Below are positions 29,977 to 38,711 of a stretch of 44,179 bases of DNA, one piece after another. Each line of letters begins with the position of its first letter. Position 1 is the first letter of the stretch. A program made the translations under genes and the position numbers. The notes under the pieces were generated by a model. That model made no database searches, had not been told where the DNA came from, and was given only the letters and a program-made list of their open reading frames with translations. The DNA lies in assembly GCA_016867135.1 (NCBI GenBank), contig VGKH01000006.1:1-44179 (forward strand), read 5' to 3'. The stretch is from Candidatus Omnitrophota bacterium (GTDB taxonomy: Bacteria > Omnitrophota > Gorgyraeia > VGKH01).

Positions 29977-31557
29977 TTATAGCTTGATTACCTTCGCAGA
30001 AATGATATTTTCAGACTTTTTAATCTTCTCTAACACATCTGCCGGCACCGGGCTATCGACATTGATGACGGAAATTGACTTGCCGCCGGCTTCTTTCCTG
30101 CCAAAAGTCATCGCGGCGATATTGATTTTATTGTTCCCGAGCAATGTTCCCACGGCGCCGATAATACCCGGCTTATCCTGATTATGGATGATTATCATAT
30201 AACCTTGCGGGATCGCTTCTACATAATAATCCTCTATCTTTACTATTCTGGGCTTATTATTGCTTGAAAGGGTTCCGCCTACAGTCAATTTTGTTTTATC
30301 AGTCAAGACATCCACTGAAATGAAATTTACAAATTCTTCCTCGGTTTCAGACTTTGCCTCCTGGATCTTTATCCCTCTTTCCTTGGCCAGGCTAAGCGCA
30401 TTAACAAAATTGACCGTCTCTTGGACGACCGGCTCAAGGAATCCTTTTACCAATGCCATGGTTAAAGGCTCAGTCCTCTGCTGGGTTATCGGACCGCTAT
30501 AATTTATATCCACCTGTTTTATCCTTCCTTCTGCCAGCTGGCTAGACAATTGCCCTAGTTTTTCGCAAAGATTAATATAGGGCTCCAAAACTTTGAAAGT
30601 CTGGGGATCAACCGAAGGATAATTTGCCGCGTTTCTGACACCCCTGCCTAAAAGCGCGTCTCTTACCGCCTCGGAAACTTCAATGGCAACATTTACCTGC
30701 GCTTCTTCGGTAGATGCCCCTAAATGCGGAGTCAAGACTATATTGTCCAGCTTCAATAAAGGAGAGCCGGTCGGTGGCTCATTTTCAAAGACATCGATTG
30801 CAGCTCCGGCGATTTTCTTTGACTCAAGGGCTTTAGCCAAAGCCTGCTCGTCGATAATCCCGCCTCTGGCGCAATTAATAATCTTTGTCGTTGGTTTCAT
30901 AAGCGCAAACTCTTTATCGGAAATCAGATGCTTTGTTTCATCGCTTAGAGGAGTATGTATCGTGATGTAATCGCCGCGGGATAAAACTTCTTTTAATTCC
31001 ACGACTTCTACGCCCATCTGCTTTGCTACTTCAAGAGAAATAAAGGGATCAAAAGCAATAACCTTCATCCCGAATGATAACGCCCTTTTGGCAACCTCTG
31101 AGCCTATCCTTCCTAAGCCCACAATGCCTAAAACCTTGCCGTAGAGCTCAGTGCCCATAAATTTTGAACGCTTCCATTCTCCGGCTTTTAGGGATGAGCA
31201 TGCCTGCGGGATGCTTCTTGATAAAGATAAAATCATGCTCATAGTATGCTCGGCGGTAGAAATAGTATTTCCTCCCGGCGTATTCATGACGATGATGCCT
31301 CGGGCAGTAGCTGCTTCTAAATCTACATTGTCCAATCCCACTCCGGCACGGCCGATGACTTTAAGATTGCTAGCGGCATCAATTATCTCTTTAGTTACTT
31401 TTGTCCCGCTTCTTACCACAAGCGCATCATAATCCTTGATAATCTGCTTTAATTCTTCGGGTTTGAGTTCGGTCTTAATATCAACCGTAAGCTCTTTCTC
31501 TTTTTTAAGTATCTGCACTCCCTCATCCGATAGTTTATCGCTTATCAAAACCTTCAT
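29977..31557 (-). CDS. serA: D-3-phosphoglycerate dehydrogenase
   Basis: NAD-dependent oxidation of 3-phosphoglycerate, the first step of serine synthesis. It is 526 residues, the long type: a catalytic and NAD domain (1-310; GLGRIGSEVAKRA, NCARGGIIDE, TPHLGAST with the catalytic His), an intervening ASB domain (about 320-450) and a C-terminal ACT domain (about 452-526, IIHNQDKPGIIGAVGTLL). The ACT domain suggests serine feedback. The gene follows the class V aminotransferase by 35 bases, which gives the pathway's first two steps in order. Confidence 0.97.
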   Translation of the reverse strand: MKVLISDKLSDEGVQILKKEKELTVDIKTELKPEELKQIIKDYDALVVRSGTKVTKEIIDAASNLKVIGRAGVGLDNVDLEAATARGIIVMNTPGGNTISTAEHTMSMILSLSRSIPQACSSLKAGEWKRSKFMGTELYGKVLGIVGLGRIGSEVAKRALSFGMKVIAFDPFISLEVAKQMGVEVVELKEVLSRGDYITIHTPLSDETKHLISDKEFALMKPTTKIINCARGGIIDEQALAKALESKKIAGAAIDVFENEPPTGSPLLKLDNIVLTPHLGASTEEAQVNVAIEVSEAVRDALLGRGVRNAANYPSVDPQTFKVLEPYINLCEKLGQLSSQLAEGRIKQVDINYSGPITQQRTEPLTMALVKGFLEPVVQETVNFVNALSLAKERGIKIQEAKSETEEEFVNFISVDVLTDKTKLTVGGTLSSNNKPRIVKIEDYYVEAIPQGYMIIIHNQDKPGIIGAVGTLLGNNKINIAAMTFGRKEAGGKSISVINVDSPVPADVLEKIKKSENIISAKVIKL

Positions 31558-31592
31558 TAAACTTTCCCTCCGTCCTGAAATTTTGTTTTGAA

Positions 31593-32741
31593 TTAGCCTG
31601 AGACCTTTTTTGCAGCTGCGACTCCGCTCCCCTTTTTGATGTTCGGATGCTGTGTAAAATATCCCATTTCATCCAAAACCGTCTCCATCGTGGTCAGGGC
31701 TAAAATTATATCATCCTTATTTATGTAACCCATATGGGCTGCGCGGAAAACCTTTCCTTTTAATTCCGATTGTCCCCCGGCAATGGTAACGCCATATTTA
31801 TCCTTCATGGTCTCTACCATCTTCTCTCCGTCGAGACCCACAGGAACGTTTATCGCGGTTACAGCGTTGGACATACAATTGGCATCGGCAAAAAGCGTAA
31901 ATCCCAAAGCTTTTGCTGCGCTTCTGATTGCCTCTCCCATAAGTTTGCAACGCTTGAAAATATTCTGCAAGCCCTCTTTCTGCATAATCTTTATACTCTC
32001 ATTTAAGGCGATAACAAGCCCTATCGCCGGAGTCCAAGGCGTATCGGTCTTATCTAATGCCTTTTTGGCGGCTTTCAAATCAAAATAATATCTTGGCGAT
32101 TTTGATTCTGCGACTAATTTCATAGCTTTAGGGCTAACACTTATCAATCCCAAACCCGGCGGAAGCATAAGACCTTTCTGGGAACCGGAAACTACTACGT
32201 CTACTCCCCAATTATCGGTCTGGATATCAACTGCTCCTAAACCACTTATTGCGTCGACTACTAAACAGGCGGATGTATTTCTCACCACTTCGCCCAGCGC
32301 CTTTATATCGGTATCAACGCCGGTCGAGGTTTCGGTTAAAGTGGCATATACTACCTTAATATCTTTATCGGCATTTAACTTTTCAGCTATAACCTTGGGA
32401 TCAACTGCTTTTCCCCAAGGAACATCCACGACTATGGAAACAGCTTTATAGGCTTTACAAAGCTCAGTCCATCTCTCGCCGAATTTTCCTCCCTGGATAG
32501 TTATGGCTTTATCGCCGGGAGAAAGTAAATTAGCCACTGCTGCTTCCATCGCTCCAGTTCCGGATGAGGCGAGAATAAACACGTCATTTTTAGTCTGAAA
32601 AATCTCTCTTAGACCTTGCTCTGATTCCTTGAGGACCTGTTGAAATTGCGATGTCCTGTGATGAATAATCGGTCTTGCTAATGCCTCGCGTACCTGTGGA
32701 GGTATCGGCGTCGGCCCCGGTGTCAATAAACGCTGTTCCAC
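31593..32741 (-). CDS. Class V PLP aminotransferase (alanine/serine-glyoxylate type), probable phosphoserine aminotransferase
   Basis: A 382-residue fold-type I aminotransferase with the small-domain start LLTPGPTPIPPQV, the LSSGTGAMEA-like SSGTGAMEAAV cofactor loop, the VVDAISGLGAVDI segment and the PLP lysine in SGSQKGLMLPPG (about 190-201). Sequence looks like the alanine-glyoxylate aminotransferase family. Its position directly before serA suggests it supplies phosphoserine from phosphohydroxypyruvate, since no canonical SerC is visible; this is inference. It starts with GTG, with a GAGG ribosome site upstream. The last 20 residues form a Lys/Ala-rich tail. Confidence 0.88.
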   Translation of the reverse strand: MEQRLLTPGPTPIPPQVREALARPIIHHRTSQFQQVLKESEQGLREIFQTKNDVFILASSGTGAMEAAVANLLSPGDKAITIQGGKFGERWTELCKAYKAVSIVVDVPWGKAVDPKVIAEKLNADKDIKVVYATLTETSTGVDTDIKALGEVVRNTSACLVVDAISGLGAVDIQTDNWGVDVVVSGSQKGLMLPPGLGLISVSPKAMKLVAESKSPRYYFDLKAAKKALDKTDTPWTPAIGLVIALNESIKIMQKEGLQNIFKRCKLMGEAIRSAAKALGFTLFADANCMSNAVTAINVPVGLDGEKMVETMKDKYGVTIAGGQSELKGKVFRAAHMGYINKDDIILALTTMETVLDEMGYFTQHPNIKKGSGVAAAKKVSG

Positions 32742-32750
32742 TTTCTTACC

Positions 32751-33356
32751 TCACTTTTTCTTGGTTGATGCGATTACCTCATCAATTAATCCGTATTCTT
32801 TTGCTTCTTCCGGAGACATAAAATAGTCTCTGTCTGTATCTTTTTGGATTTTCTCCAAAGGCTTGCCAGTATGTTGGGCAAGGATTTCGTTAATCTTATC
32901 TCTTAAGCGCAAAATCTCTTTAGCCTGGATAGATATATCTGCTGCCTGGCCACGAATGCCGCCCCATGGCTGATGAATCATAATCCTGGAATGCGGAAGC
33001 GCATAGCGCTTGCCTTTTGTGCCTGCGGCAAGAAGAAGCGCGCCCATACTTGCCGCCTGGCCCACGCAGTAAGTGCAGACATCGGGCTTAACAAACTGAA
33101 TCGTATCATAAATAGCTAATCCCGCAGTCACAAGACCGCCTGGAGTATTAATATAAAGATTTATATCTTTATTCACATCCTCCATCTGCAAAAAAAGCAT
33201 CTGCGCGATAATTAAATTTGCCACATTATCATCTACGGGAGTCCCGACAAAAATAATTCTATCTTTAAGCAAGCGCGAATAGATATCATATGCCCTCTCT
33301 GCCCTGCCTGTCTGCTCCACGACTATCGGTACCAGGGTTTGCATTCTCTCGTCCAT
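32751..33356 (-). CDS. clpP: ATP-dependent Clp protease proteolytic subunit
   Basis: Serine peptidase of the Clp degradation machine. It is 201 residues, with the catalytic Ser in [14 protein letters not shown], the His in [11 protein letters not shown] and the Asp in [11 protein letters not shown]. The N-terminus [19 protein letters not shown] is typical. It follows trigger factor (1 base between them), the classic tig-clpP pair, but clpX is not downstream; an aminotransferase follows instead. Confidence 0.97.
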   Translation of the reverse strand: MDERMQTLVPIVVEQTGRAERAYDIYSRLLKDRIIFVGTPVDDNVANLIIAQMLFLQMEDVNKDINLYINTPGGLVTAGLAIYDTIQFVKPDVCTYCVGQAASMGALLLAAGTKGKRYALPHSRIMIHQPWGGIRGQAADISIQAKEILRLRDKINEILAQHTGKPLEKIQKDTDRDYFMSPEEAKEYGLIDEVIASTKKK

Positions 33357-33357
33357 A

Positions 33358-34257
33358 TTAAGCCCCTCCTTCTTCCTGCCATTTGGCTTCCTTTAATAAA
33401 AATTCCATGACCTTTGCCGTTTTATGTTCCGGCTTGCCAACCTTTATATTTTCAAGTTCCGCAATTTTATCCAGGATAAAGTATAATTTAACATCGTTTA
33501 ACGCTAGCGGCTTTAATTTCTCCCTCATAGTCTGTTCTTTAGATTCAATTTCCTCTTTTTTGACTCCTTGCTGAGCCATGCGATGTTTTGTATCCTCTAC
33601 CAAATAATCTAATTGCTTGGCTAAAGAGCTCTGCGGGATTTCCAATTCAGAATTCTTAAGCAACTGTTCCGCTACTTGATTTTCTACGTCGTTTCTCGCC
33701 TCCTGTTGCTTAGAAAGCTCCATCTGGCTTTTTATCGTCTCCTCTAATTCTTTAAGATTAGGATAGCCCAGTCCTTTGGCAAAAGAATCATCAATCGGAG
33801 TCTTATCATCCAAGCCCTGTGATTTACGGATGAATTCAAAACTCTTTTTCAAATCCTCGTCGGTAACACTGACTTTCTTCCTTTTTACCTCAACACCCTT
33901 GTATTTCTTGATTTTTACTTCCGGCACGACCTCAAAGGAAGCCCTAAACGAAAGCCCGCCATCCTTGAACGACACATCAGAGACCTCGGGTAAATTTACC
34001 GGCATTAAATTCTCTTTTTCCAGGGCTTCTTTATAAGAATTAGGGATCAAATCTTTTAGGACCTCTTCTTTCGCTAATTGGCCGTGTTCTGATTGGACCA
34101 AATGCAGCGGTGCGGTTCCGGGGCGAAAACCCTTAATCTGGGCTTTCTTCTGGATCATTTTATAGATTTCATCAAATTTCTTCTCCACGACATCTTTGGG
34201 GATATCAATGATCATTTCTCTTTTGCAGGCATCAATTTTCTTGACAGATGTATTCAT
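33358..34257 (-). CDS. tig: Trigger factor, short form without the PPIase domain
   Basis: Ribosome-associated chaperone binding nascent chains at the exit tunnel. The ribosome-docking signature KGFRPGTAP (about 42-50) and the N-terminal domain (1-115) are clear, as is the C-terminal helical arm domain. At 299 residues it is well below the usual 420-450: after [17 protein letters not shown] (about 130-146) the sequence passes directly to the arm helices, so the FKBP-type PPIase domain is missing. The adjacent clpP confirms identity. A chaperone without prolyl isomerase activity is inferred. Confidence 0.92.
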   Translation of the reverse strand: MNTSVKKIDACKREMIIDIPKDVVEKKFDEIYKMIQKKAQIKGFRPGTAPLHLVQSEHGQLAKEEVLKDLIPNSYKEALEKENLMPVNLPEVSDVSFKDGGLSFRASFEVVPEVKIKKYKGVEVKRKKVSVTDEDLKKSFEFIRKSQGLDDKTPIDDSFAKGLGYPNLKELEETIKSQMELSKQQEARNDVENQVAEQLLKNSELEIPQSSLAKQLDYLVEDTKHRMAQQGVKKEEIESKEQTMREKLKPLALNDVKLYFILDKIAELENIKVGKPEHKTAKVMEFLLKEAKWQEEGGA

Positions 34258-34281
34258 CTTAACGTGTCCTCACTTCAATAA

Positions 34282-34390
34282 ACCCCCACACCAATTTTAG
34301 CAAAGGGGTATGTTTCATAGAAAAACGCTTTGTCCTATTCCCTACCCACACAATTTAATATCACGCTGTTTCTAGAATTGGTGTGGAGGT
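34282..34390. repeat. Inverted repeat with ACCCCCACACCAATT-type ends (copy B)
   Basis: Left arm 34282-34300 and right arm 34372-34390 pair at 17 of 19 positions (the right arm reads CTAGAATTGGTGTGGAGGT). They enclose about 70 bases with no gene and a partial third copy of the word (CCCACACAATTT, about 34345). The element resembles a miniature inverted-repeat transposon or a regulatory hairpin. Related ends occur at 8240-8257. Confidence 0.7.
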
Positions 34391-34396
34391 GAATTC

Positions 34397-34415
34397 CCCC
34401 GACGTCACGTCGGGG
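34397..34415 (-). terminator. GC-rich hairpin directly after lptB
   Basis: CCCCGACGT and ACGTCGGGG pair around a single central base, four bases after the lptB stop. No T-tract follows on the minus strand, so it may be a factor-dependent or mRNA-protecting hairpin instead of a simple intrinsic terminator. Confidence 0.55.
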
Positions 34416-34419
34416 TCAT

Positions 34420-35142
34420 TCACATCCTAAATTTTTCTCCGAGATAAATCTGGCGCGCCTTGGGCTCGTTAATCAATTGTTCGGCGCTGCCAGAGATTAA
34501 AATCTTCCCTTCCGCAATCAGATAAGCCCTGTCTGTAATCGAAAGTGTCTCCCGGACATTATGATCGGTAAGTAAAATACCTAATCCCTTGGCTTTTAGT
34601 TCTTTTATTATTTCTTGCGCATCGGCTACGATAATCGGGTCAATCCCGCTAAACGGCTCATCCAAAAGTATAAACGACGGATTGGTCACCAATGCGCGAG
34701 TTATTTCCAGCCTCCTTCTTTCTCCGCCGGAAAGTGTATAGGCCTTATTTTTTGCAAGATGCGCGATATTTAATTCACTCAATAGTTTCTTTAATCTTAT
34801 GCGCCTTTCAGCCCGGGTAATGTTTAAAGTTTCTAAAATTGCCAGGATGTTGTCTTCTACAGAGAGCTTGCGGAAGATCGAGGCGTCCTGAGGCAAATAC
34901 CCCATACCTAAACGGCAACGGTCGTGGATAGCCAGGCGCGTGATATCCTTTTGATCAAAGGATATCTTGCCTTCTTCAGCCGGAATAATGCCTACGATCA
35001 TATAGAATATCGTTGTTTTCCCGGCTCCGTTAGGGCCAAGCAGGCCGACGATCTCTCCTCTTTTGATTGAAAAGCTTACTCCGTTTACCACCCTGCGGCC
35101 ATCGTAGGTCTTGGCTAAGCCGCTAGTTTCCAAAAGCCGCAT
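34420..35142 (-). CDS. lptB: LPS export ABC transporter ATPase LptB
   Basis: Cytoplasmic ATPase of the LptB2FGC complex that extracts LPS from the inner membrane. It is 240 residues, with Walker A GPNGAGKT, the family's GYLPQDASIFRKLSVEDNI Q-loop region, signature LSGGERRRLEI, Walker B LLDEPFSGIDP and the switch His in LLTDHNVRETL. It overlaps the LptC/LptA gene by 20 bases. rpoN, which often follows lptB, is not here. Confidence 0.96.
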   Translation of the reverse strand: MRLLETSGLAKTYDGRRVVNGVSFSIKRGEIVGLLGPNGAGKTTIFYMIVGIIPAEEGKISFDQKDITRLAIHDRCRLGMGYLPQDASIFRKLSVEDNILAILETLNITRAERRIRLKKLLSELNIAHLAKNKAYTLSGGERRRLEITRALVTNPSFILLDEPFSGIDPIIVADAQEIIKELKAKGLGILLTDHNVRETLSITDRAYLIAEGKILISGSAEQLINEPKARQIYLGEKFRM

Positions 35143-35941
35143 TATCTAAAACTCCTTCTTCCGAATAAAGAATTAATCTCGGCCGTCCTATAAGAGTCAT
35201 TTTCTTATCAACGGCAGTATAGACAGCTGCCTGGCTGTAGCTTTCGTTCCCGTCTCTAAAAATCCTGACATTGCCTTTAGCCACAATCTTGACTATTGAT
35301 TTGGTCTGTGAATCAAAATAAACTTCCATTTTATTTGACGACATTTGTCCCCGTTCATCTTTGACAACCACATTATCGTTAAACACCGCCATAGAATTCT
35401 GGTAATCAATATCCAATGGTCCGTCGCAAGTGATAACGGTCCTATTTAAATTCTTGTTTTCATCCTGAGAAGAAATCTCCACCTGGACTTCTTCTTTTAG
35501 TCTTGCCTTTTTCAAATCTGTATTCGCTTCTGCGCCGGTTCCTGTGGCAACAATATTAGCTTGCTCAATCTTTACATTGTCAGACGTGGTTATAAGATTA
35601 GATGTGCGGTTCCAATCCAGCGAATCGGTCGTTAACCTTGAGCCGCTTTCGGTTGTGGCAACGACATCTCTTTCCAGGTGCATATCTCCGCTAGACTTGT
35701 TCAGATTCCCCGTCTGTGCTTTAAGATTAACTTTTTCTTGTCCATAGAGATCGGCATCAATGTTTTTAAGCCTCACCGAGTCTTCCAGCACGTCGGCGGT
35801 CTCGCCTCTTACCTCCCAGGTCTTCTCGCCAGTTTTGGAGTGGCCGGAAAGATTGAATTCCGAAAATTGCTGATCGGCATCCTGAGAATGAGCTGTCGCG
35901 CAAAAGAAAAATAAAACTACCACAAATATTATTAAACGCAT
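35123..35941 (-). CDS. Periplasmic LptC-LptA fusion-like LPS transport protein
   Basis: A 272-residue exported protein (signal 1-19, ending AHSQ). Residues about 25-155 look like an LptC beta-jellyroll (GEKTWEVRGETADV, LTTDSLDWNRTSNLITT, VKIEQANIVATGTGAEA). Residues about 163-262 look like an OstA/LptA repeat domain (VITCDGPLDIDY, MAVFNDNVVVKDERGQMSSNKMEVYF, VKIVAKGNVRIFR). One protein therefore seems to cover the inner-membrane-facing LptC and part of the LptA bridge. Its start forms TAATG with kdsC and its end overlaps lptB. The N-terminal anchor could remain uncleaved, as in LptC. Confidence 0.85.
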   Translation of the reverse strand: MRLIIFVVVLFFFCATAHSQDADQQFSEFNLSGHSKTGEKTWEVRGETADVLEDSVRLKNIDADLYGQEKVNLKAQTGNLNKSSGDMHLERDVVATTESGSRLTTDSLDWNRTSNLITTSDNVKIEQANIVATGTGAEANTDLKKARLKEEVQVEISSQDENKNLNRTVITCDGPLDIDYQNSMAVFNDNVVVKDERGQMSSNKMEVYFDSQTKSIVKIVAKGNVRIFRDGNESYSQAAVYTAVDKKMTLIGRPRLILYSEEGVLDNAAFGN

Positions 35942-36462
35942 TATTTCAGATATTTGCTGATGACTTTATTCCACTTACCTTGAGATTTCAAAATAAGCTC
36001 GATTGCCTCGCGTACTGCGCCTTCGCCGCCTTTGCGCTTAGTTATGTAGTGGGAAACTCTTTTTGCTTCTTGCGCGGCATTGGCGACGGCCACGGATAAT
36101 CCGGCTCTTTTTAGGACGGGAATGTCAATCAATTCATCACCGATAAAACAAACGTTCTCGTTCTTTAATTTCGATTGTCTTAAGATTTTTTGATAAGTCG
36201 CAAGCTTATCTTCGCAATTCTGATAAGCTTTAAAAACTTTTATATCTTTGGCGCGAAAACTTACCACTCGGGAATAGCGGGCAGACAAAATAATAGTATT
36301 AATCCCTGCCCTCTTTAACAAGACAACGCCCAAACCATCCTGGACATCAAAAAATTTAAGCTGTTTTCCGTTTTCATCCAGGACAATCTTCCCGTCGGTC
36401 ATGACGCCGTCTACATCTAATATCAAGAGTTTTATCTTCTTTGCTTTTTCTCTAATATTCAA
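35941..36462 (-). CDS. kdsC: 3-deoxy-D-manno-octulosonate 8-phosphate phosphatase
   Basis: HAD-family phosphatase making Kdo from Kdo-8-phosphate. The 173-residue protein has the type C0 HAD pattern: LLILDVDGVMTDG (nucleophile and acid Asp), the second motif IILSAR and the GDELIDIPVLKRAGLSVAVANA C-motif, split over about 109-130. No ATG is available; translation appears to begin at TTG 36462, four bases after an AAAGGAG ribosome site. It is coupled to the LptC/LptA gene by a TAATG overlap. Confidence 0.95.
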   Translation of the reverse strand: MNIREKAKKIKLLILDVDGVMTDGKIVLDENGKQLKFFDVQDGLGVVLLKRAGINTIILSARYSRVVSFRAKDIKVFKAYQNCEDKLATYQKILRQSKLKNENVCFIGDELIDIPVLKRAGLSVAVANAAQEAKRVSHYITKRKGGEGAVREAIELILKSQGKWNKVISKYLK

Positions 36463-36476
36463 ATGGCTCCTTTAAT

Positions 36477-36611
36477 CTCGAAGCACGAAATCCGAAGCAC
36501 GAAACAAATTCGAATTCTCTAATTTTCGAATTTTCAAAACCGACTTGTTTCTGTTATTAGAATTTCGGTCCTTAAGATTTGTTTCGGATTTCGATATTCG
36601 AATTTCGAATT
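36477..36611. repeat. Intergenic imperfect hairpin, CGAAGCACGAAAT / TTCGAATT words
   Basis: The left arm has tandem CGAAGCACGAAA and TCGAATT words; the right arm has ATTTGTTTCGGATTTCG and CGAATTTCGAA complements. It fills the kdsD-kdsC gap up to the kdsD stop. Confidence 0.75.
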
Positions 36612-36616
36612 TTCTA

Positions 36617-37576
36617 TTATACCAAACCTGCTTTTAAAAGGTCCTGCACATCCAATAGTCCTATCGGCCGGCCGTTTTTATCCACTACCGGAACCTCATC
36701 TATCTTTCTGTCCTGCAAAATCCTTAAAGCTTCAGCGGCCAAGGTTTCTTTAGTTACAACCGTTGGCCTCTTGGTCATTACCTCTTTTACTTTTTTCTCC
36801 GATAGATTCGCGTCTACTTCCAAATGCCGGCGGAGGTCTCCGTCGGTAAATATGCCGACAAGCTTGCCTCTGTTGTCAACAATAGAGGCTGAACCCGCCC
36901 GGGCTTTAGTTACGGCAAATAAAACATCTTTGATTTTCTTTTCCTGATTAACCACCGGATTGGATTTCTTCATGCGCATGATATCTTCCACGGTCAAAAG
37001 TAATTGCTTGCCCAATGTCCCGCCGGGATGATAAAAGGCGAAATCCTCTTTCTTAAATCCCTTTTTATCTAAAAGGCAGACCGCCAAGGCATCGCCCATG
37101 GCTAACATCGCAGTTGTGCTTGCCGTCGGAGCCAGATTCAGGGAACACGCCTCTTTCTTGACGCTGACATCCAACACAGCATTGCTGTATTTGGCTAAAG
37201 TGGATTTGGTATTTCCGGTCAAAGCGATAATCTTAGTGCCGATCTTCTTAAGCAAAGGCAGGAGGTCTCTTATCTCTTCGGTCTCCCCACTCTTGGAAAT
37301 CACGATTACGATATCTTCTTTTGCCACCCTGCCCAGGTCCCCGTGGATAGCCTCCACAGAATGCATCCATAGGCTGGGAGTCCCTACCGACGAGAGCGTA
37401 GCTGATATCTTCTGGCCGATGATCCCGCCCTTTCCCATTCCGGTAACCACTACCCTGCCCTTGCAGGCATAAATCAAATCCACTGCCTTCTCGAAAGTCT
37501 TATCGATTCTTTTAATCAAAGAATTTATGGCTTCAGACTCAATTTTCAAAACTTCTTTCGCGCGTCTTAGTATCAT
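36617..37576 (-). CDS. kdsD: Arabinose-5-phosphate isomerase
   Basis: Interconverts ribulose-5-phosphate and arabinose-5-phosphate for Kdo synthesis (KdsD/KpsF type). From the ATG at 37576 (SD AAAGGTG upstream; an in-frame GTG at 37585 is less likely) the protein is 319 residues. It has a SIS domain (about 30-165; VVVTGMGKGGIIGQKISATL, SKSGETEEIRDLLP, FYHPGGTLGKQLL) followed by two CBS domains (about 195-315). The gene sits between kdsA and kdsC in the Kdo cluster, each gap filled by a hairpin element. Confidence 0.95.
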   Translation of the reverse strand: MILRRAKEVLKIESEAINSLIKRIDKTFEKAVDLIYACKGRVVVTGMGKGGIIGQKISATLSSVGTPSLWMHSVEAIHGDLGRVAKEDIVIVISKSGETEEIRDLLPLLKKIGTKIIALTGNTKSTLAKYSNAVLDVSVKKEACSLNLAPTASTTAMLAMGDALAVCLLDKKGFKKEDFAFYHPGGTLGKQLLLTVEDIMRMKKSNPVVNQEKKIKDVLFAVTKARAGSASIVDNRGKLVGIFTDGDLRRHLEVDANLSEKKVKEVMTKRPTVVTKETLAAEALRILQDRKIDEVPVVDKNGRPIGLLDVQDLLKAGLV

Positions 37577-37600
37577 TTGAATCACCTTTATTTTTTTCTT

Positions 37601-37682
37601 AACGCAGATTGTCGCAAATCAAACGCGGATTAACGCAGATAAATCTGCGACCATCTGCGTGCAATCTGCGAATATCTGCGTT
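37601..37682. repeat. Intergenic hairpin, CGCAGAT word repeated every 10-11 bases
   Basis: Arms of 40 bases (37601-37640 and 37643-37682) pair at 30 of 40 positions without gaps and are separated by only two bases. Each arm carries four copies of the word CGCAGAT or a variant at 10-11-base spacing. This is the cleanest example of the window's hairpin class. Confidence 0.85.
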
Positions 37683-37702
37683 CAAAAAGTCCCTTTTTAA
37701 AT

Positions 37703-38536
37703 CTATTTTTTAATCCTAAAAGATCGAAGGAACCTGTCTATCCCGGTTGCCTGGACTAAAATTGTCTTTAATTCTTTAGGCGTGATCATGTTTGGCCCGT
37801 CACTCAAGGCCTTCTTGGGATTTTTATGCACCTCAACAAACAACCCGTCGCAACCTACTGCCACAGCCGCTCTTGCTAGATGGGAAACAAAATGCTTTTC
37901 TCCGGCTGATGCCGTGCCTTTCCCTCCCGGAAGCTGTACGCTATGCGTCGCATCATAGACAATAGGATAACCGAATCTTCGCAAGATTACCAGCGAGCGG
38001 AAGTCGCTCACCAGATTATTATAGCCGAAGCTAGTACCCCTCTCAGTAATGAAAATATTTTTATTGCCCGCGCTCTCAATCTTTTTTATGATCTGCGCCA
38101 CATCCCACGGCGCTAAAAATTGTCCCTTTTTAATATTGATGACTTTGCCGGTTTTTGCCGCAGCGACGACCAAATCCGTCTGGCGGCACAAGAATGCCGG
38201 AATCTGGATTACATCCAAGACCCTGGCCGCCTCTTTTGCCTGCCCCGACGAATGGATATCGCTAAGAATAGGCACATTTAATTCGTCTTTGATTTTTTTC
38301 AGAACCTTTAATCCCTTAGATAACCCCGGCCCGCGATAAGACGATATCGAAGTGCGATTAGCCTTATCAAAACTGGATTTAAAAATAAACGGGATGCCCA
38401 GGCTCCTGGTAATCTTCTGGATTTCTTTCGCCGTGTCAAAACAATCCTTGGGGTCCTCAATCACGCAAGGCCCGGCGATCAATACAAACGGCGCTTTGGA
38501 ACCAATTGTTATATTCTTAACTTTAATCTGTTTCAT
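37703..38536 (-). CDS. kdsA: 3-deoxy-8-phosphooctulonate synthase
   Basis: Condenses PEP and arabinose-5-phosphate to Kdo-8-phosphate. The 277-residue protein shows IAGPCVIE, FKSSFDKANRTS, GLKVLKKIK, SDIHSSGQAKEAARVLDVIQIPAFLCRQTDL (split over about 94-124), the INIKKGQFLAPWD loop and FVEVHKNPKKALSDGPN near the end. The ribosome site AGG lies 9 bases before the ATG. Its substrate comes from kdsD next door. Confidence 0.97.
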   Translation of the reverse strand: MKQIKVKNITIGSKAPFVLIAGPCVIEDPKDCFDTAKEIQKITRSLGIPFIFKSSFDKANRTSISSYRGPGLSKGLKVLKKIKDELNVPILSDIHSSGQAKEAARVLDVIQIPAFLCRQTDLVVAAAKTGKVINIKKGQFLAPWDVAQIIKKIESAGNKNIFITERGTSFGYNNLVSDFRSLVILRRFGYPIVYDATHSVQLPGGKGTASAGEKHFVSHLARAAVAVGCDGLFVEVHKNPKKALSDGPNMITPKELKTILVQATGIDRFLRSFRIKK

Positions 38537-38574
38537 TTTTGTACCTAATTTTAACTAACCAAAAAATATAAATA

Positions 38575-38703
38575 TTAAACTCTAAGCACTAAACTCTAAA
38601 CCCTAAATAAACTCAAAACTCCAAACACAAAACTCAAAATTTTGGGTTTTGAATTTTGAGTTTGTGATTTGTTTAGAGTTTAGGGTTTCGGATTTAGGGT
38701 TTA
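38575..38703. repeat. Intergenic imperfect hairpin, AAACTCTAAACCCTAAA words
   Basis: The left arm repeats AAACTC and CTAAACCCTAAA words (telomere-like in appearance) and the right arm repeats GAGTTT and TTTAGGGTTT. The arms meet near 38640. It fills the kdsB-kdsA gap. Confidence 0.8.
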
Positions 38704-38711
38704 ACATCATT

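Noticed and set aside
38575-38703. CTAAACCCTAAA repeats as a telomere or linear-chromosome end
   Set aside because: It is a short internal hairpin between two same-strand genes and matches the design of the other intergenic hairpins.
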